This document shows positions 14,274 to 23,706 of a stretch of DNA of 25,814 bases, piece after piece (positions within the stretch are counted from its first letter, which is position 1; each line of letters starts with the position of its first letter). Under the pieces are notes generated by a model. The model saw nothing but the letters and a program-made list of their open reading frames with translations, did no database searches and was not told the origin of the DNA. Source of the stretch: a virus; the IMG/VR virus record IMGVR_UViG_3300017786_000119, positions 1 through 25,814 of that record; one strand, written 5' to 3'. The position numbers and the translations under genes are program-made.

Positions 14274-15135
14274 AGACACTTATCAAACATTAAAAGAAGT
14301 TGAAGTAACACCATACGAAAAAGCTACTCTTCCTATGTGGAAACCGGACACCGGACAAAAAGAAGAAAAGAAAACAACTAAGTCCCCTTATAACATTATG
14401 ATTTGTACACCTTGTCATAGTGGTGTAACTATGCATTACACACAAGCACTTTTAGAATTACAACAACTTTGTATAAAAAAAGGAATAAGAATTACCTTTA
14501 CTTTATTAAAATCTTCTTTGGTTACTCAAGGAAGAAACTTATGTGTTTCAGCTTTTTTAGAATCTAACTGCACACATATGTTATTTGTAGACTCCGATAT
14601 ATATTTTAGAGCAGAATCTATTATTAAAATGCTGGATTTAGACAAAGAACTAATATCTATTCCCTATCCCCTTAAAACTATGATGTGGGATAAACTTTAT
14701 AAAAAATGGAATGATGGTGAAGTTAAAAACGCTGGAGATATACATAGATGGCTAAACACATACCCAATGAAAGTAGCAGACGTTAATAAGATAACTTTAG
14801 ACAGTGGTGTTATGGAAGTTACACATAGTCCTACAGGATGTATGTTAATTAAAAGATCAGTGTTTGACAAGATGATAGAAAAATATCCAGATAAAAACAT
14901 AGTTCAAAAGACAGTCATAAATGGTGAGTATGTGGACAGACCTCATTTATGGAACTTTTTTGATTGTATACATGACCCTGATACTAAGACATATTTAGGT
15001 GAAGATTTTTCTTTTTGTAAGCTTTGGAAAGATATCGGAGGAAAATGTTATGTCTTTGTGAATGACCCAATCATCCATGTTGGAGAACATCAATACGAAG
15101 GATGTTTTAGAGACGAGTTGAAATTAGCTGACTAA
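14254..15135 (+). CDS. GT-A-fold glycosyltransferase-like protein
   Basis: A protein of 293 residues. After a disordered charged first 45 residues, the core starts with NIMICTPCHSGVTMHYTQAL. It has THMLFVDSDIYF (107-118) with the DxD metal/nucleotide-sugar motif D113-S-D115, SPTGCMLIKRSVF, and YLGEDFSFCKLWKDIGG (247-263) with an acidic E250-D251 pair. IIHVGEHQYEG (273-283) supplies two His near the end. This matches the layout of GT2/GT-A transferases (DxD, then an ED base region, then a distal His). There are six Cys in or near the core. It is paired with the GT4 gene by a 20-base overlap. A ribosome site is visible as AAAGGAG inside the upstream gene (14240-14246). Confidence 0.7.
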   Translation: MKETVNEDTYQTLKEVEVTPYEKATLPMWKPDTGQKEEKKTTKSPYNIMICTPCHSGVTMHYTQALLELQQLCIKKGIRITFTLLKSSLVTQGRNLCVSAFLESNCTHMLFVDSDIYFRAESIIKMLDLDKELISIPYPLKTMMWDKLYKKWNDGEVKNAGDIHRWLNTYPMKVADVNKITLDSGVMEVTHSPTGCMLIKRSVFDKMIEKYPDKNIVQKTVINGEYVDRPHLWNFFDCIHDPDTKTYLGEDFSFCKLWKDIGGKCYVFVNDPIIHVGEHQYEGCFRDELKLAD

Positions 15136-15181
15136 AATGGTATTATTCAATACTTAGATCTTAAAAGGAGAATTTATTTAA

Positions 15182-16135
15182 ATGAACCCATTAGCATTAA
15201 TACCATACGTCTTAGGAGCTTACGGAGGTTACCAAGGATACAAAGGGGCAAGAGAGACTGGACAATCAGGATTACAAAGTATCTTAAGTGGTGTCGGAGG
15301 TGCTTACACTGGTTATACTTTAGGATCTGCCGGTATGAATCTTGCTGGACAAGACTTTACTAAATATTCTCAACTTGGTCAGAAATATCCAATGTTTCAA
15401 AATTTACCTGGACAACAAACTAAAATGCTAGCTAGTCCACAGATCATAGATGATCAAGTTCAAAATAAAGGTATTTTAGATATTTTAAGAAAAGGTGGAG
15501 AGTCCGGTGCTGACTTTTCTCCAGGAAGAGTTTCAACTGCAATCGCTGGAGGCGCTTATTTAAGCGGTGCTTTTGACAATCAACCCACAGATATTTTTAT
15601 GCCTGGTTATAATATGAGTTATTTAAACATGAAAGAAAATAGACCTGGCTATACTTATATAGATCCAACAACAGGAGAAGAAAAAGAATATAAAAAAGTT
15701 TATTCTCCAGAAGAACAAGGAAAAGGCGATAGACAAATGGGTCCGTACTCTATGGTACAACAAAGATTGAAAGTAGGTGGTATAGCAGAAATTAAAAAAT
15801 TTAATGAAGGTGGTGTAAACTATCTTCCATCAAAAGTTTCGCATGACGAAAACGATGCAAACAACTATGTAAGAGCATTAGGTTATGTAGAGGACGGAGC
15901 AGGCGTAGGAGATAAGGACGAGGATACAATGTTAGCTCAATTAGCAGACGGAGAGTTTGTAACAAGAGCAGATGGAGTATTAGGTGCTGGAATCATAGCT
16001 GGAGGAAATCCAAATAGCATGAAAGACATGAGAGAAAAAGGTGCCCAATATTTCTATGAACAACAAAAAAGATACAAACGTGTATTTGATTTATTAAAGG
16101 ATAGAAATGGCAACAGCGAACAAAAAACAAATTAA
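15182..16135 (+). CDS. Virion protein with DGEFV-type C-terminal motif
   Basis: A protein of 317 residues. The N-terminal 60 residues are rich in Gly, Ala and Tyr (LGAYGGYQGYKGARETG, LSGVGGAYTGYTLGS) and could cross or insert in a membrane. The C-terminus from about 205 contains KFNEGGVNYLPSK, EDGAGVGDKDEDTMLAQLADGEFV (DGEFV at 256-260) and a Tyr/Lys-rich end. The P/L-A-x-L-x-D/P-GEFV element recurs at the ends of various phage virion proteins, where its role is unknown. It starts a new gene block behind a strong AAGGAG (15165-15170). Being followed by three Q- or Ala-rich virion proteins, it is probably part of the internal core or ejection complex. Confidence 0.6.
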   Translation: MNPLALIPYVLGAYGGYQGYKGARETGQSGLQSILSGVGGAYTGYTLGSAGMNLAGQDFTKYSQLGQKYPMFQNLPGQQTKMLASPQIIDDQVQNKGILDILRKGGESGADFSPGRVSTAIAGGAYLSGAFDNQPTDIFMPGYNMSYLNMKENRPGYTYIDPTTGEEKEYKKVYSPEEQGKGDRQMGPYSMVQQRLKVGGIAEIKKFNEGGVNYLPSKVSHDENDANNYVRALGYVEDGAGVGDKDEDTMLAQLADGEFVTRADGVLGAGIIAGGNPNSMKDMREKGAQYFYEQQKRYKRVFDLLKDRNGNSEQKTN

Positions 16136-16568
16136 ACCATTAGTAAGTATTCTTCCCTTAGAACCTAAGGATATAGAAAGATTTTGGCCGTTAGCTGAAT
16201 TTATGGTGGCTGAGGCTTTAGCTTTTTCTGGTAAATATGCAGACTCTGCTTGGGTTATGGATGAACTTAAAAAGGATACTATGCAATGTTGGGTCCTGTT
16301 TGGTTCAGATGAATTTGAAGAAAATAAAGTTTTTGGTATTTGTGTTGGTAGAATTGGAATTATGCCAAATTACAATCAATACGAAATAATAATTTGCACT
16401 GGAAAAAGAAGAGAATTATGGGAAGACAATTTAATTAAAGCAGTCACAGATTTTGCTATTACTAACAAATGTAAAAGATTAAGTATAATGGCCAGACCCG
16501 GCTGGGAAAAAGTTTCCAAAAAATGGGGATGGAAAAAGAAACACGTACAACTAGAGAAATGGATATAA
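16107..16568 (+). CDS. GNAT-fold-like protein, T7 gp13-like position
   Basis: A protein of 153 residues whose order of elements fits a GNAT acyltransferase fold. A helix pair lies at 22-40, WVLFGSDEFEENKVFGICVGRIG gives two strands (about 62-84), YEIIICTGKRRELWEDNLIKAVTDF (92-116) spans the usual CoA site, and RPGWEKVSKKWGWKKKHVQLEKW (130-152) is the closing part. The R/Q-x-x-G-x-G/A loop for acetyl-CoA is absent; GKRREL stands in its place, so it may be structural. T7 gp13, also next to internal virion genes, is likewise GNAT-like. The ATG lies 29 bases inside the previous gene with AAGGA at 16097-16101. Confidence 0.55.
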   Translation: MATANKKQIKPLVSILPLEPKDIERFWPLAEFMVAEALAFSGKYADSAWVMDELKKDTMQCWVLFGSDEFEENKVFGICVGRIGIMPNYNQYEIIICTGKRRELWEDNLIKAVTDFAITNKCKRLSIMARPGWEKVSKKWGWKKKHVQLEKWI

Positions 16569-16569
16569 T

Positions 16570-17424
16570 ATGAGTTTTTTTGGAGGAGGATCTAGATCAG
16601 CACCACCCGCAACACCTTCCACACAAACATCGTTTGTAAGAGAAGCACCTGGTATTGAAGAACGAAAAATAGAGTTGATGGATATTGCGAGACAAGTCGC
16701 ACAACAACCTATTAATTTACCTGACTATCAAACAGCTGGATTAGGTGCCTTAGAGCAACAAGGTATGAATTTAGCCGGAACTACTGGCGTTGGTGCCGGT
16801 ACTATTCAACAAGGTATTAACCAAGTAACAGGTTCAGCAGCACCTATTGGTGCATCACAAATTCAACAATATTTAAATCCATATCAATCATACGTAACCG
16901 ATGAAATTGCAAGACAAGCGGGAATTCAAGGAAATCAAATATCAGCTAACGCAGTTAATGCAGGAGCTTTTGGTGGGGGTAGAGAAGGTGTTCAACAAGC
17001 AGAACTACAAGGAAGAGCTTTAAGTGCTATGGGACAAGCTCAACAACAAGGTTTTAATACTGCATTAGGCGCAGCTCAAAGACAACAGCAAGTTGGTCTT
17101 GCTGCAGGTCAGCAGTTAGGTCAATTAGGTTTAGGACAACAACAAATGGCTCAAGGAGATATTAATCAATTAATGGCAGCAGGTGGTGTTCAAAGACAAC
17201 TTGCACAACAAGCACTTGATGCAACAAGACAATCTACATTACAACAACAATATGAACCTTATCAAAGAGCTGAGTTTTTAGCTAACTTGTATGCTGCGGG
17301 ACCTAAGTCTTCTTCACAAGTTACAATGAAAACATCACCCTCAACCAGTCCGTTAGCTCAATCAATCGGTACTGGTATAGGAGCATTTGCTGCTTATCAA
17401 GGACAACAACCTCAAGGACAATAG
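16570..17424 (+). CDS. Q/A/G-rich internal virion protein, gp14-like
   Basis: A protein of 284 residues, strongly biased to Gln, Ala and Gly (stretches such as AAQRQQQVGLAAGQQLG and GLGQQQMAQG). The pattern NPYQSYVTDEIARQ (107-120) followed by NAVNAGAFGGGREGVQQAE (127-145) is a recurrent element in short-tailed marine phages. Predicted structure is long amphipathic helix with a Gly-rich loop. In T7-like phages the smallest ejection protein (gp14) sits in the outer membrane at infection. The same role is inferred here from order and composition, since direct similarity to T7 gp14 is weak. It starts two bases after the previous stop. Confidence 0.65.
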   Translation: MSFFGGGSRSAPPATPSTQTSFVREAPGIEERKIELMDIARQVAQQPINLPDYQTAGLGALEQQGMNLAGTTGVGAGTIQQGINQVTGSAAPIGASQIQQYLNPYQSYVTDEIARQAGIQGNQISANAVNAGAFGGGREGVQQAELQGRALSAMGQAQQQGFNTALGAAQRQQQVGLAAGQQLGQLGLGQQQMAQGDINQLMAAGGVQRQLAQQALDATRQSTLQQQYEPYQRAEFLANLYAAGPKSSSQVTMKTSPSTSPLAQSIGTGIGAFAAYQGQQPQGQ

Positions 17425-17432
17425 AGGTTTGA

Positions 17433-19637
17433 ATGTCTATTAACAAAATTTTAAACAGACCAATATTTAGAAACGTTGCATTAAAAAAAGGTCATTTAAA
17501 AACTATTAATGCAAATGAAGGTGTTATGGTTGGACCATCATACACAGCACCTGGCGTTCCAGCAATTAGAAAACCACCTACATTTATGGAAAGAATGAAA
17601 GTAAGTGGTCCAGTAAGATTAGGGAAAAATTTAGTTAGAGGTATAGCTAATATACCTGCAGCAGGTGGTTATTATGCAGGTGATAAAGTTGGAGAAGCTT
17701 TAGGTATTAAAAGTGACTTAGGCCGAATGCCTTTTGGATTAGCGGGAGCTTATTATGCATCTAAAGCAATGCCTGCTTTAGCATCTTTACCTGTTGCGAC
17801 TTCTGCAGCTCTTGCAGCAGGTCCCTTATATCTTGGTATTGCCGGTAAGATGGAATATGACAGAATTCAAAAAATGAGTGAAAAGGAAAGAGCAGCTCAT
17901 TACGAAAAATCAAAACAATTTGGAATGTCATATTTAAGTGATGAAGATTTTAATGACCAGTTTGGAAAGTTTGTATCAAAACCACCTAAAACAACCGAAC
18001 CAAGAAGTTCGGCTGCACCAAAAAGTGGGCCCGGTTCTGGAAGAGTTACCGGAAACAAATCAAAAGAGTTAAAAGCTGAAGGCGACCCACTGCTACAGGA
18101 CAACGTAGCTAATTCAGATGACATAGCTAATTTAGATTCAGTACAAGAGAACTCATTAGGTGCTGAAACTCCACCGCCTTCAGGCGAAGAAAGATGGGAA
18201 GATGGAATTACTAATTACGAAAGCACTTTATCTGAAGATAGAGAAAGAAGAGAAGCAGAAGCTTTATTAACTGATACAGAAAAGAAAGCACAAAAAGCAG
18301 AAAGCACTGCTCAAGGAAATAATGAAATTGCATTAGATGGACCTTCTAATGATGCTGAGTTTAATAAAACAATAAAACTTGCTAAAAAATATCAAGAAGA
18401 AGTATTTAAAGGTGAAGGATCACAAGCTAAATTAGTATTTTTAGCTAACCTTGCTTCAGCGTTATTAACAGGAACTACAGCTAAAGCGGGTATTGGCGGA
18501 GCCATGGAAGTATTTGGTCAAGCAATAGGACCTGCAGTAAATAATTATGCAACAATAAAATTAAAAGAAGGTGAGCTTAGAGCTCGAAATAGAGAAGCAT
18601 CACTAAATGCTGCAGTAGAACACATGAAATTTGTTAATGAAAATGCTGTAGAAGATAGACCGGATAGAACAGGTGGAATAATTCAAATTAGAGGAGCTGA
18701 TGGTAGATTAAGAAATTACAAAGGCTACAGTTTAAAAGATGGAACTAAACAAATAGCAGCAGGTATTGGCGCAGATGGTAGAGAAACATTCGTACCAGTA
18801 AACCAAGGAGGACCAATTGCTGATAGTGAAGGTAAAATCATTGGTCAATATGAAAATTTCTTAGAACAAAACAGTGTAGACAAAAGATTATTTGATATTC
18901 AAGACGTACTTGGAAACAGATACAATGCACTATCTGTTACAAGAGATGTATTAAAAACATTAAATCAAATTGATCAAGATGGTAATAAAGTTAAAGCCGG
19001 TGCTGGATTACAAATTGATCAATTTACTAGAAGATTAAGTGGTGTTGCAAAAGAAGTTTTTGGATTTGAAATATCTGGAATGTCTTTAGATGCACTAGAA
19101 CAAAAAGTTTCTGAACTTCAAGCTGATGAGTATGCTGCAATTGATAGAGATCCTGATTTAAGTGATGAAGGTAAAGAAGCAGCTAAGAAAAATTTAGATA
19201 GTAAAAATTTAATTAAACAAGCTAAAGCTAGATTAAAAAGCAGAGGAATGCTTTCTGGTTTATCTAGAGAAGAACAAGAAAAACTTGCCGTACAAGAAGT
19301 TACACTAACATACGCACTAGCAAACACATTTAAAGATCAAGATAGATTAACTCAAAGAGATGTTAACGCTGCTAAAGAAATTGTAAACATATTCTCATTA
19401 GGTAGATCTTCTAAAGACGTTAGAGCTTCTATTGAAGCTATTGGAAGACAGCTTGAATCTGATATTAGAAGACAAGAAAGTTTATACACAGTTGCGGGAG
19501 GATTAGAAAACACTCTTAAAGATTTAAGAAGACTTAAAAACTTTGAAGTATTTGAAGGAGAAGGTGGAGTTACTTCACAACTTTCTCAAGATTTAAGTCT
19601 TGATGAAATAAATAGTATTCTTGAAGGGATAGATTAA
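17433..19637 (+). CDS. Large internal virion (ejection) protein, gp15-like
   Basis: A protein of 734 residues. Residues about 65-145 are Ala/Gly-rich and hydrophobic (MPFGLAGAYYASKAM, LPVATSAALAAGPLYLGIAG), perhaps membrane-inserting. Residues about 170-310 are charged, low-complexity linker. From about 325 a helical region includes LVFLANLASALLTGTTAKAG and GGAMEVFGQAIGPAVNNYA. The end (from about 500) is nearly all charged helix, with a coiled-coil-like stretch near 545-620. No catalytic motif is visible. Gene order places it with the next, larger protein as the two main ejection proteins of a podovirus. AGAGG precedes its ATG at suitable spacing; the stop overlaps the next start (TAATG). 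Confidence 0.65.
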   Translation: MSINKILNRPIFRNVALKKGHLKTINANEGVMVGPSYTAPGVPAIRKPPTFMERMKVSGPVRLGKNLVRGIANIPAAGGYYAGDKVGEALGIKSDLGRMPFGLAGAYYASKAMPALASLPVATSAALAAGPLYLGIAGKMEYDRIQKMSEKERAAHYEKSKQFGMSYLSDEDFNDQFGKFVSKPPKTTEPRSSAAPKSGPGSGRVTGNKSKELKAEGDPLLQDNVANSDDIANLDSVQENSLGAETPPPSGEERWEDGITNYESTLSEDRERREAEALLTDTEKKAQKAESTAQGNNEIALDGPSNDAEFNKTIKLAKKYQEEVFKGEGSQAKLVFLANLASALLTGTTAKAGIGGAMEVFGQAIGPAVNNYATIKLKEGELRARNREASLNAAVEHMKFVNENAVEDRPDRTGGIIQIRGADGRLRNYKGYSLKDGTKQIAAGIGADGRETFVPVNQGGPIADSEGKIIGQYENFLEQNSVDKRLFDIQDVLGNRYNALSVTRDVLKTLNQIDQDGNKVKAGAGLQIDQFTRRLSGVAKEVFGFEISGMSLDALEQKVSELQADEYAAIDRDPDLSDEGKEAAKKNLDSKNLIKQAKARLKSRGMLSGLSREEQEKLAVQEVTLTYALANTFKDQDRLTQRDVNAAKEIVNIFSLGRSSKDVRASIEAIGRQLESDIRRQESLYTVAGGLENTLKDLRRLKNFEVFEGEGGVTSQLSQDLSLDEINSILEGID

Positions 19638-22600
19638 TGGCTACTATAAAAGAAATCCAAGAACAAATTAATAATAATACTTTTGATCCAAGTAAGTTAA
19701 ATAGAAAACAAACACAAGCCTTAAACGAAGCTATTAAAAGAGGGTTAATCACAAGTCCTTCAATGTCTGAATTGCAAACTGAAAGAGCTGGTGCAGCAAA
19801 AGATGCAGCAACAATGAATGAAGCAGTTAAAAATCCTATTGGTGTTAGATTACAACAACAAGGAAGCTCATTAGATGGTAGATCAGAAGCAGTCCTTGCT
19901 GGAGATCTTATAGGATCAATTACACCTTACGTTATGATGAGAAAAAAAATATTTAGTGCAGCTAAATCAAAAGTACCTGGAGATAAAAATACAGGTTTGT
20001 TTGCTAGAACTAAAATGTTTAGCAACTTTTCAGATAAGCTAACTGCAAAACTACCCGGAAGATTTAAATTATTAGGTGGCCTTACAAAGTTACTTGCTAA
20101 AGTAGCAGATCCAACTATCGGAAGAGTCATAGCTAGTCCTCTAGGTAAAGCAGAAATATATTCAGTATTAGGTGGTACTGGAGGAGCAGGTGCAGGTTCA
20201 ATTACTTATGACATGTTAAATGAAACTGTTGGAGTTGCTGCAATGGATGCAATAGCTTCTGACATGGAAAACATGAGTCCAAAAGAAGTTGATACAGATA
20301 TGATGGCTAACGCAGCAGACTCTATGTTTACAGCTTTAGCATGGAACGCTGGTGCTGCAGCACTGACACCGGTTATTACAAAAGGTTTAGGTAAAGTTGG
20401 AAGATTGATGATTGGTGCTAAATCAAAAGATGCAAAAGAATTAGTAAACATTGCAAGAGATAAGGGTTTACCACTTCCTATGGTAATGACGGCACAAGAA
20501 GGTACAGGTCTTCTTGGTGGTTTTGCTGCTAAGTATTTTAAGGTACTTGGTATTATGCCTTTTATTAATGGTATTGGTAAAGAAGCTTTACAAGGTGCTG
20601 AACAAGCAGCTGGCAGAAACTATTTAAACAATGATGTATTAAAATATGGTCCACTTGTTAAAACAGGAATGTTATCAGCTACTGTTTGGAAACAAGCTGA
20701 ACAAGCGTTTATACAAAATAGTAATTTAATTAATGCAAGCTACAAAGCTTTTGATACTTTAGCAGATACAATTGGTAATCCAAAAGTTATTCCTACAGGT
20801 CATGTAAAATTTATGGCTAAAAATTATGTGGATGAACTTTCTATGAAATATCCAGGAATAAGAGGTTACGCAGAAGATACTGTAGGTAATATTGACATGA
20901 AAGCTATAGAAAAATTAACAGGGACAGGAGATCCATTAGCTTTATTCTTTAGATACATGAACAAGATTGACGACTTTGTAACACCGAAACAATACAAAGG
21001 AATGATGGAAACATTAAACAGAGCCATAGGAGAAACAACTTATGACAATATAAGACCGACCCTATGGTCTATAAGAGAAGCTTTAGAAAATGATCTTAAC
21101 TCGTTTGGTTCAGCTATAACAAAAGAAACTTTTTTAAAAGATGATGCAGTAAAAGCTGCTTATGAAACACTAAAAAAAACAAATCCTGCTGCAGCAGAAG
21201 CAGACATGGCATTAAAAATTAAAGCATCAGAAGGTTTAAGAGATAAATTATATGGTGCAAATGACACTTTTTCTACATTAATGAACTTCTATCAAAGAGC
21301 AAATGCTACAAAAGTATTTAAAGAATACAGCGCAACTGCATTTACTAACAAAGCCTTAGCTGGAATTGGTTCGATGGAAAAGAAAAAAGCACAAAGATTT
21401 TTTAATGATTTAGCAAATGATGTATTTACACGTGGTGATTCAACAGCAATAAAACAATTTAGACAATTACTAGGTGCTGACAAAATAACATCTAAAAAAA
21501 CTGGTCAAGCAATAGGTGTTACAAAAGGTGGTGGAGAAGCCTTATACAATGCAGCAAAAGCTAGATGGATGTTTAATTCATTCTACAAAGGTTTTGATTC
21601 AGCTTCATCTCCTGCGGGTAGAACGATGATTGATGAAATCATGAATGATTCAACAGTTAGAGCAGGCATCAACGGAACAGTAGATGTTATGGAATCTATG
21701 GTTCAAAAAGGAGATGTCGTAGATTTTAGTATTGATAAAGTTAAGGGTGGAACTAATATATTTGATGCAACTAAAATAAGATTTAGTCCAAAAGACACAT
21801 CAAGTTTTAACATAAATAAATTTATGAGAGAGCTTGGGATTGGAGATGCTACCGATGATGTAGCTAAAGAAAAAATGATATCTATCCTTGGTGGTAGAGC
21901 TCAATCTAAAGAATTTGAAAAGTTTTTAACTTACATGAAAGCAATATCGGATACTCCTATTGCTGATACATCTACTTTTATGCAAAGAAGATTACAATTA
22001 GGTGGACTTAATTCATTCACAGGAGCTTTAGTTCTTGGAGGTTCTGCAGCTGTTAACCCATTTGCACCAGCACTATTTATATTACTTGGAAGACGTGCAG
22101 GTCAAATACTTACAGATCCTATAGCTATGAGAGCTTTTAATGATGCATTAAACCCTGATGAACAAATTAAATTATTAATGGGTCAAAAGGTTGGTAATGG
22201 TGTACCAGGAGTTCTAGGTATTGGAAGAAGATACTTTAAAGGTAGAGATATTCAAACAGCAGCTAATATTTTAAAAACACCGAGTGTTGTTGGCAGACTT
22301 GGCCTTACACAAAAAAGAGAAGCGTTTGCAAGATTAGTTAATTACTTAAACGAAGGTGATGTTGATATACCTAGAGTAGATCCTAAAACTGTAACACCAG
22401 AAGAAATTACTGAAAGAATGGGACAACTAGATGCAAAAGTCCCAGCACCTAACTATAACGAAGATACAATTCCTAAAAACAATTTTGAAGTAATGTTTGC
22501 ATCCGACTATTCAGGTACTTCAGGTAGCTTACAAACTGATACTAATGCAGTTGAAATGTTAGCTACAGCTACACAGAACGAAGCTATGGTTGATACTGAA

Positions 22601-22789
22601 GAAGCTCCAATCGAAGCTGAAGAAAAAATGATTATGAGTGACTTACAACTTGAAGACCCAATAGCTCAAGCGCCTATAGCACCAGCACCACCGAATACCG
22701 GACAAGTAAATGCACAAAATTTCCAAGCTTTGTTTCCTAACGATCCTACAGGAGCTGCAATAGCACAAAGAGGTATGAAGCGTGGCTAA
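19637..22789 (+). CDS. Largest internal virion (ejection) protein, gp16-like
   Basis: A protein of 1050 residues, the largest here. It is mostly helical, with hydrophobic Gly/Ala segments at about 170-200 (LGGTGGAGAGSITYDML) and 790-822 (FTGALVLGGSAAVNPF, APALFILLGRRAG) that may insert in membranes. I found no lysozyme or transglycosylase site. The C-terminus has two related short motifs, NFEVMFASDYSG (about 953-964) and NFQALFPNDPTGAAIAQRG; the latter type ends several large marine-phage virion proteins and could be a packaging or assembly tag. It starts by TAATG. The frame remains clean for 3.1 kb. The ejection role is inferred from size and order. Confidence 0.65.
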   Translation: MATIKEIQEQINNNTFDPSKLNRKQTQALNEAIKRGLITSPSMSELQTERAGAAKDAATMNEAVKNPIGVRLQQQGSSLDGRSEAVLAGDLIGSITPYVMMRKKIFSAAKSKVPGDKNTGLFARTKMFSNFSDKLTAKLPGRFKLLGGLTKLLAKVADPTIGRVIASPLGKAEIYSVLGGTGGAGAGSITYDMLNETVGVAAMDAIASDMENMSPKEVDTDMMANAADSMFTALAWNAGAAALTPVITKGLGKVGRLMIGAKSKDAKELVNIARDKGLPLPMVMTAQEGTGLLGGFAAKYFKVLGIMPFINGIGKEALQGAEQAAGRNYLNNDVLKYGPLVKTGMLSATVWKQAEQAFIQNSNLINASYKAFDTLADTIGNPKVIPTGHVKFMAKNYVDELSMKYPGIRGYAEDTVGNIDMKAIEKLTGTGDPLALFFRYMNKIDDFVTPKQYKGMMETLNRAIGETTYDNIRPTLWSIREALENDLNSFGSAITKETFLKDDAVKAAYETLKKTNPAAAEADMALKIKASEGLRDKLYGANDTFSTLMNFYQRANATKVFKEYSATAFTNKALAGIGSMEKKKAQRFFNDLANDVFTRGDSTAIKQFRQLLGADKITSKKTGQAIGVTKGGGEALYNAAKARWMFNSFYKGFDSASSPAGRTMIDEIMNDSTVRAGINGTVDVMESMVQKGDVVDFSIDKVKGGTNIFDATKIRFSPKDTSSFNINKFMRELGIGDATDDVAKEKMISILGGRAQSKEFEKFLTYMKAISDTPIADTSTFMQRRLQLGGLNSFTGALVLGGSAAVNPFAPALFILLGRRAGQILTDPIAMRAFNDALNPDEQIKLLMGQKVGNGVPGVLGIGRRYFKGRDIQTAANILKTPSVVGRLGLTQKREAFARLVNYLNEGDVDIPRVDPKTVTPEEITERMGQLDAKVPAPNYNEDTIPKNNFEVMFASDYSGTSGSLQTDTNAVEMLATATQNEAMVDTEEAPIEAEEKMIMSDLQLEDPIAQAPIAPAPPNTGQVNAQNFQALFPNDPTGAAIAQRGMKRG

Positions 22790-22958
22790 ACCATCTGCAA
22801 CATCTAGAATAGATCACCACGAAAAAATTTGTAGATTAATGCAAAAACAAACCTTCGACCAAATAAAAGAAATAAAAGATAGAATATTAAGATTAGAAAA
22901 AATGTTAATGGCAGCAGGCGGTGCGATTATTCTGGCGTTAATAGCAAATATGATGTAA
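22782..22958 (+). CDS. 58-residue coiled-coil plus membrane-segment protein (XhlA-like)
   Basis: The frame uses a GTG start eight bases before the end of the upstream gene, the tandem-overlap style of this genome. It encodes 58 residues: a basic start, a heptad-like charged helix (KICRLMQKQTFDQIKEIKDR, then RILRLEKML, about 16-42) and a short hydrophobic tail (AAGGAIILALIANMM, 44-58) fit for one membrane pass. Haemolysin XhlA-like phage proteins have this arrangement and often accompany holins. A holin-associated or spanin-like lysis role is possible, but there is no lysin gene in the window to support it. No Shine-Dalgarno sequence precedes the GTG; translational coupling is likely. Confidence 0.7.
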   Translation: MAKPSATSRIDHHEKICRLMQKQTFDQIKEIKDRILRLEKMLMAAGGAIILALIANMM

Positions 22959-22968
22959 CAAGTGTTAC

Positions 22969-23631
22969 ATGAAGTTAGTAAAGAAGTATCCTTACAAACA
23001 TTACAATAGATTCTCAGACACTACAGGACGTAAATATTTAGTAGATAACGTTAAAGTACCAAGCGTTACAACTATACTTGGAGCCACTAAAGATAAACGT
23101 TTTCTCGATAACTGGAGACGTAAAGTGGGAAACGCAGAAGCAGACAGAATTATGCAACAAGCATCTTCGATTGGAACAGAGATGCACCAGGTGCTTGAAT
23201 ATCATTTAACAGGACAAGGTTATTACAACGCTACTAAAGAAGGTACAAAACCTAGAATGATGGCTAAAACTATTTTAGATAATATTAAAATAGATGAAGT
23301 GTGGGGTAATGAAATAAGTTTAGAGTATGATAATAAATTTGCAGGAACAGCAGATTTATCTTGTGTTGCTTACGGAAAACCAAGCATAGTAGATTGGAAA
23401 CAATCTAACAGACCTAAAAAAGAAGAGTGGGTTGAAGATTATAAATATCAACTAGGAGCTTATTACTTAGCACATACTAAAAATTACGGGCCAATTGAAC
23501 AAGGTGTAATATCAATTTGCACCAGAGATCTCATGTATCAAGAATTTAAATTAAATGAATCTGATTTAAAAGAATATGGAGATAAATTTTTAGAAAGAGT
23601 AGAGCAGTTTAATAAATTATCACAGCAATAA
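22969..23631 (+). CDS. PD-(D/E)XK nuclease, Cas4/lambda-exonuclease type
   Basis: A protein of 220 residues. Expected core residues are in order: H73 (GTEMHQVLE), E115 (GNEISLE), D129 (FAGTADLSC), the D-x-K pair D142-W-K144 (SIVDWKQS) and Q161 (YKYQLGAYYLA). This is the layout of RecB-like single-domain nucleases that digest DNA from an end and, in phages, serve recombination, replication or host DNA breakdown. It is the first gene after the virion block and faces the minus-strand helicase. Some relatives act on primer or recombination intermediates; the exact role is unclear. It starts 10 bases after the previous stop and no strong ribosome site is apparent. Confidence 0.85.
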   Translation: MKLVKKYPYKHYNRFSDTTGRKYLVDNVKVPSVTTILGATKDKRFLDNWRRKVGNAEADRIMQQASSIGTEMHQVLEYHLTGQGYYNATKEGTKPRMMAKTILDNIKIDEVWGNEISLEYDNKFAGTADLSCVAYGKPSIVDWKQSNRPKKEEWVEDYKYQLGAYYLAHTKNYGPIEQGVISICTRDLMYQEFKLNESDLKEYGDKFLERVEQFNKLSQQ

Positions 23632-23706
23632 TTAAAATAATTACCACAACAACTATCTTAGTAACTCTTTTATTATGTTTGCGGTGTATTGGGTATCCAA
23701 AAATAA
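23632..23706. other. Convergent gap between nuclease and helicase genes
   Basis: This 75-base, AT-rich stretch separates two converging genes. I see no strong hairpin followed by a T-run on either strand; a weak palindrome (aacttttaagtt at about 23719) falls just inside the helicase 3' end. Head-on transcription would be expected here, and any termination signal must be weak or factor-dependent. Confidence 0.5.

Noticed and set aside
20206-20451. 81-codon minus-strand frame
   Set aside because: It is entirely within the 1050-residue virion gene, with no ribosome site or domain.
19637-22789. Lytic transglycosylase domain in the largest virion protein
   Set aside because: T7 gp16 has one, so I looked for it, but I saw no E-S-x-x-N or similar catalytic motif.
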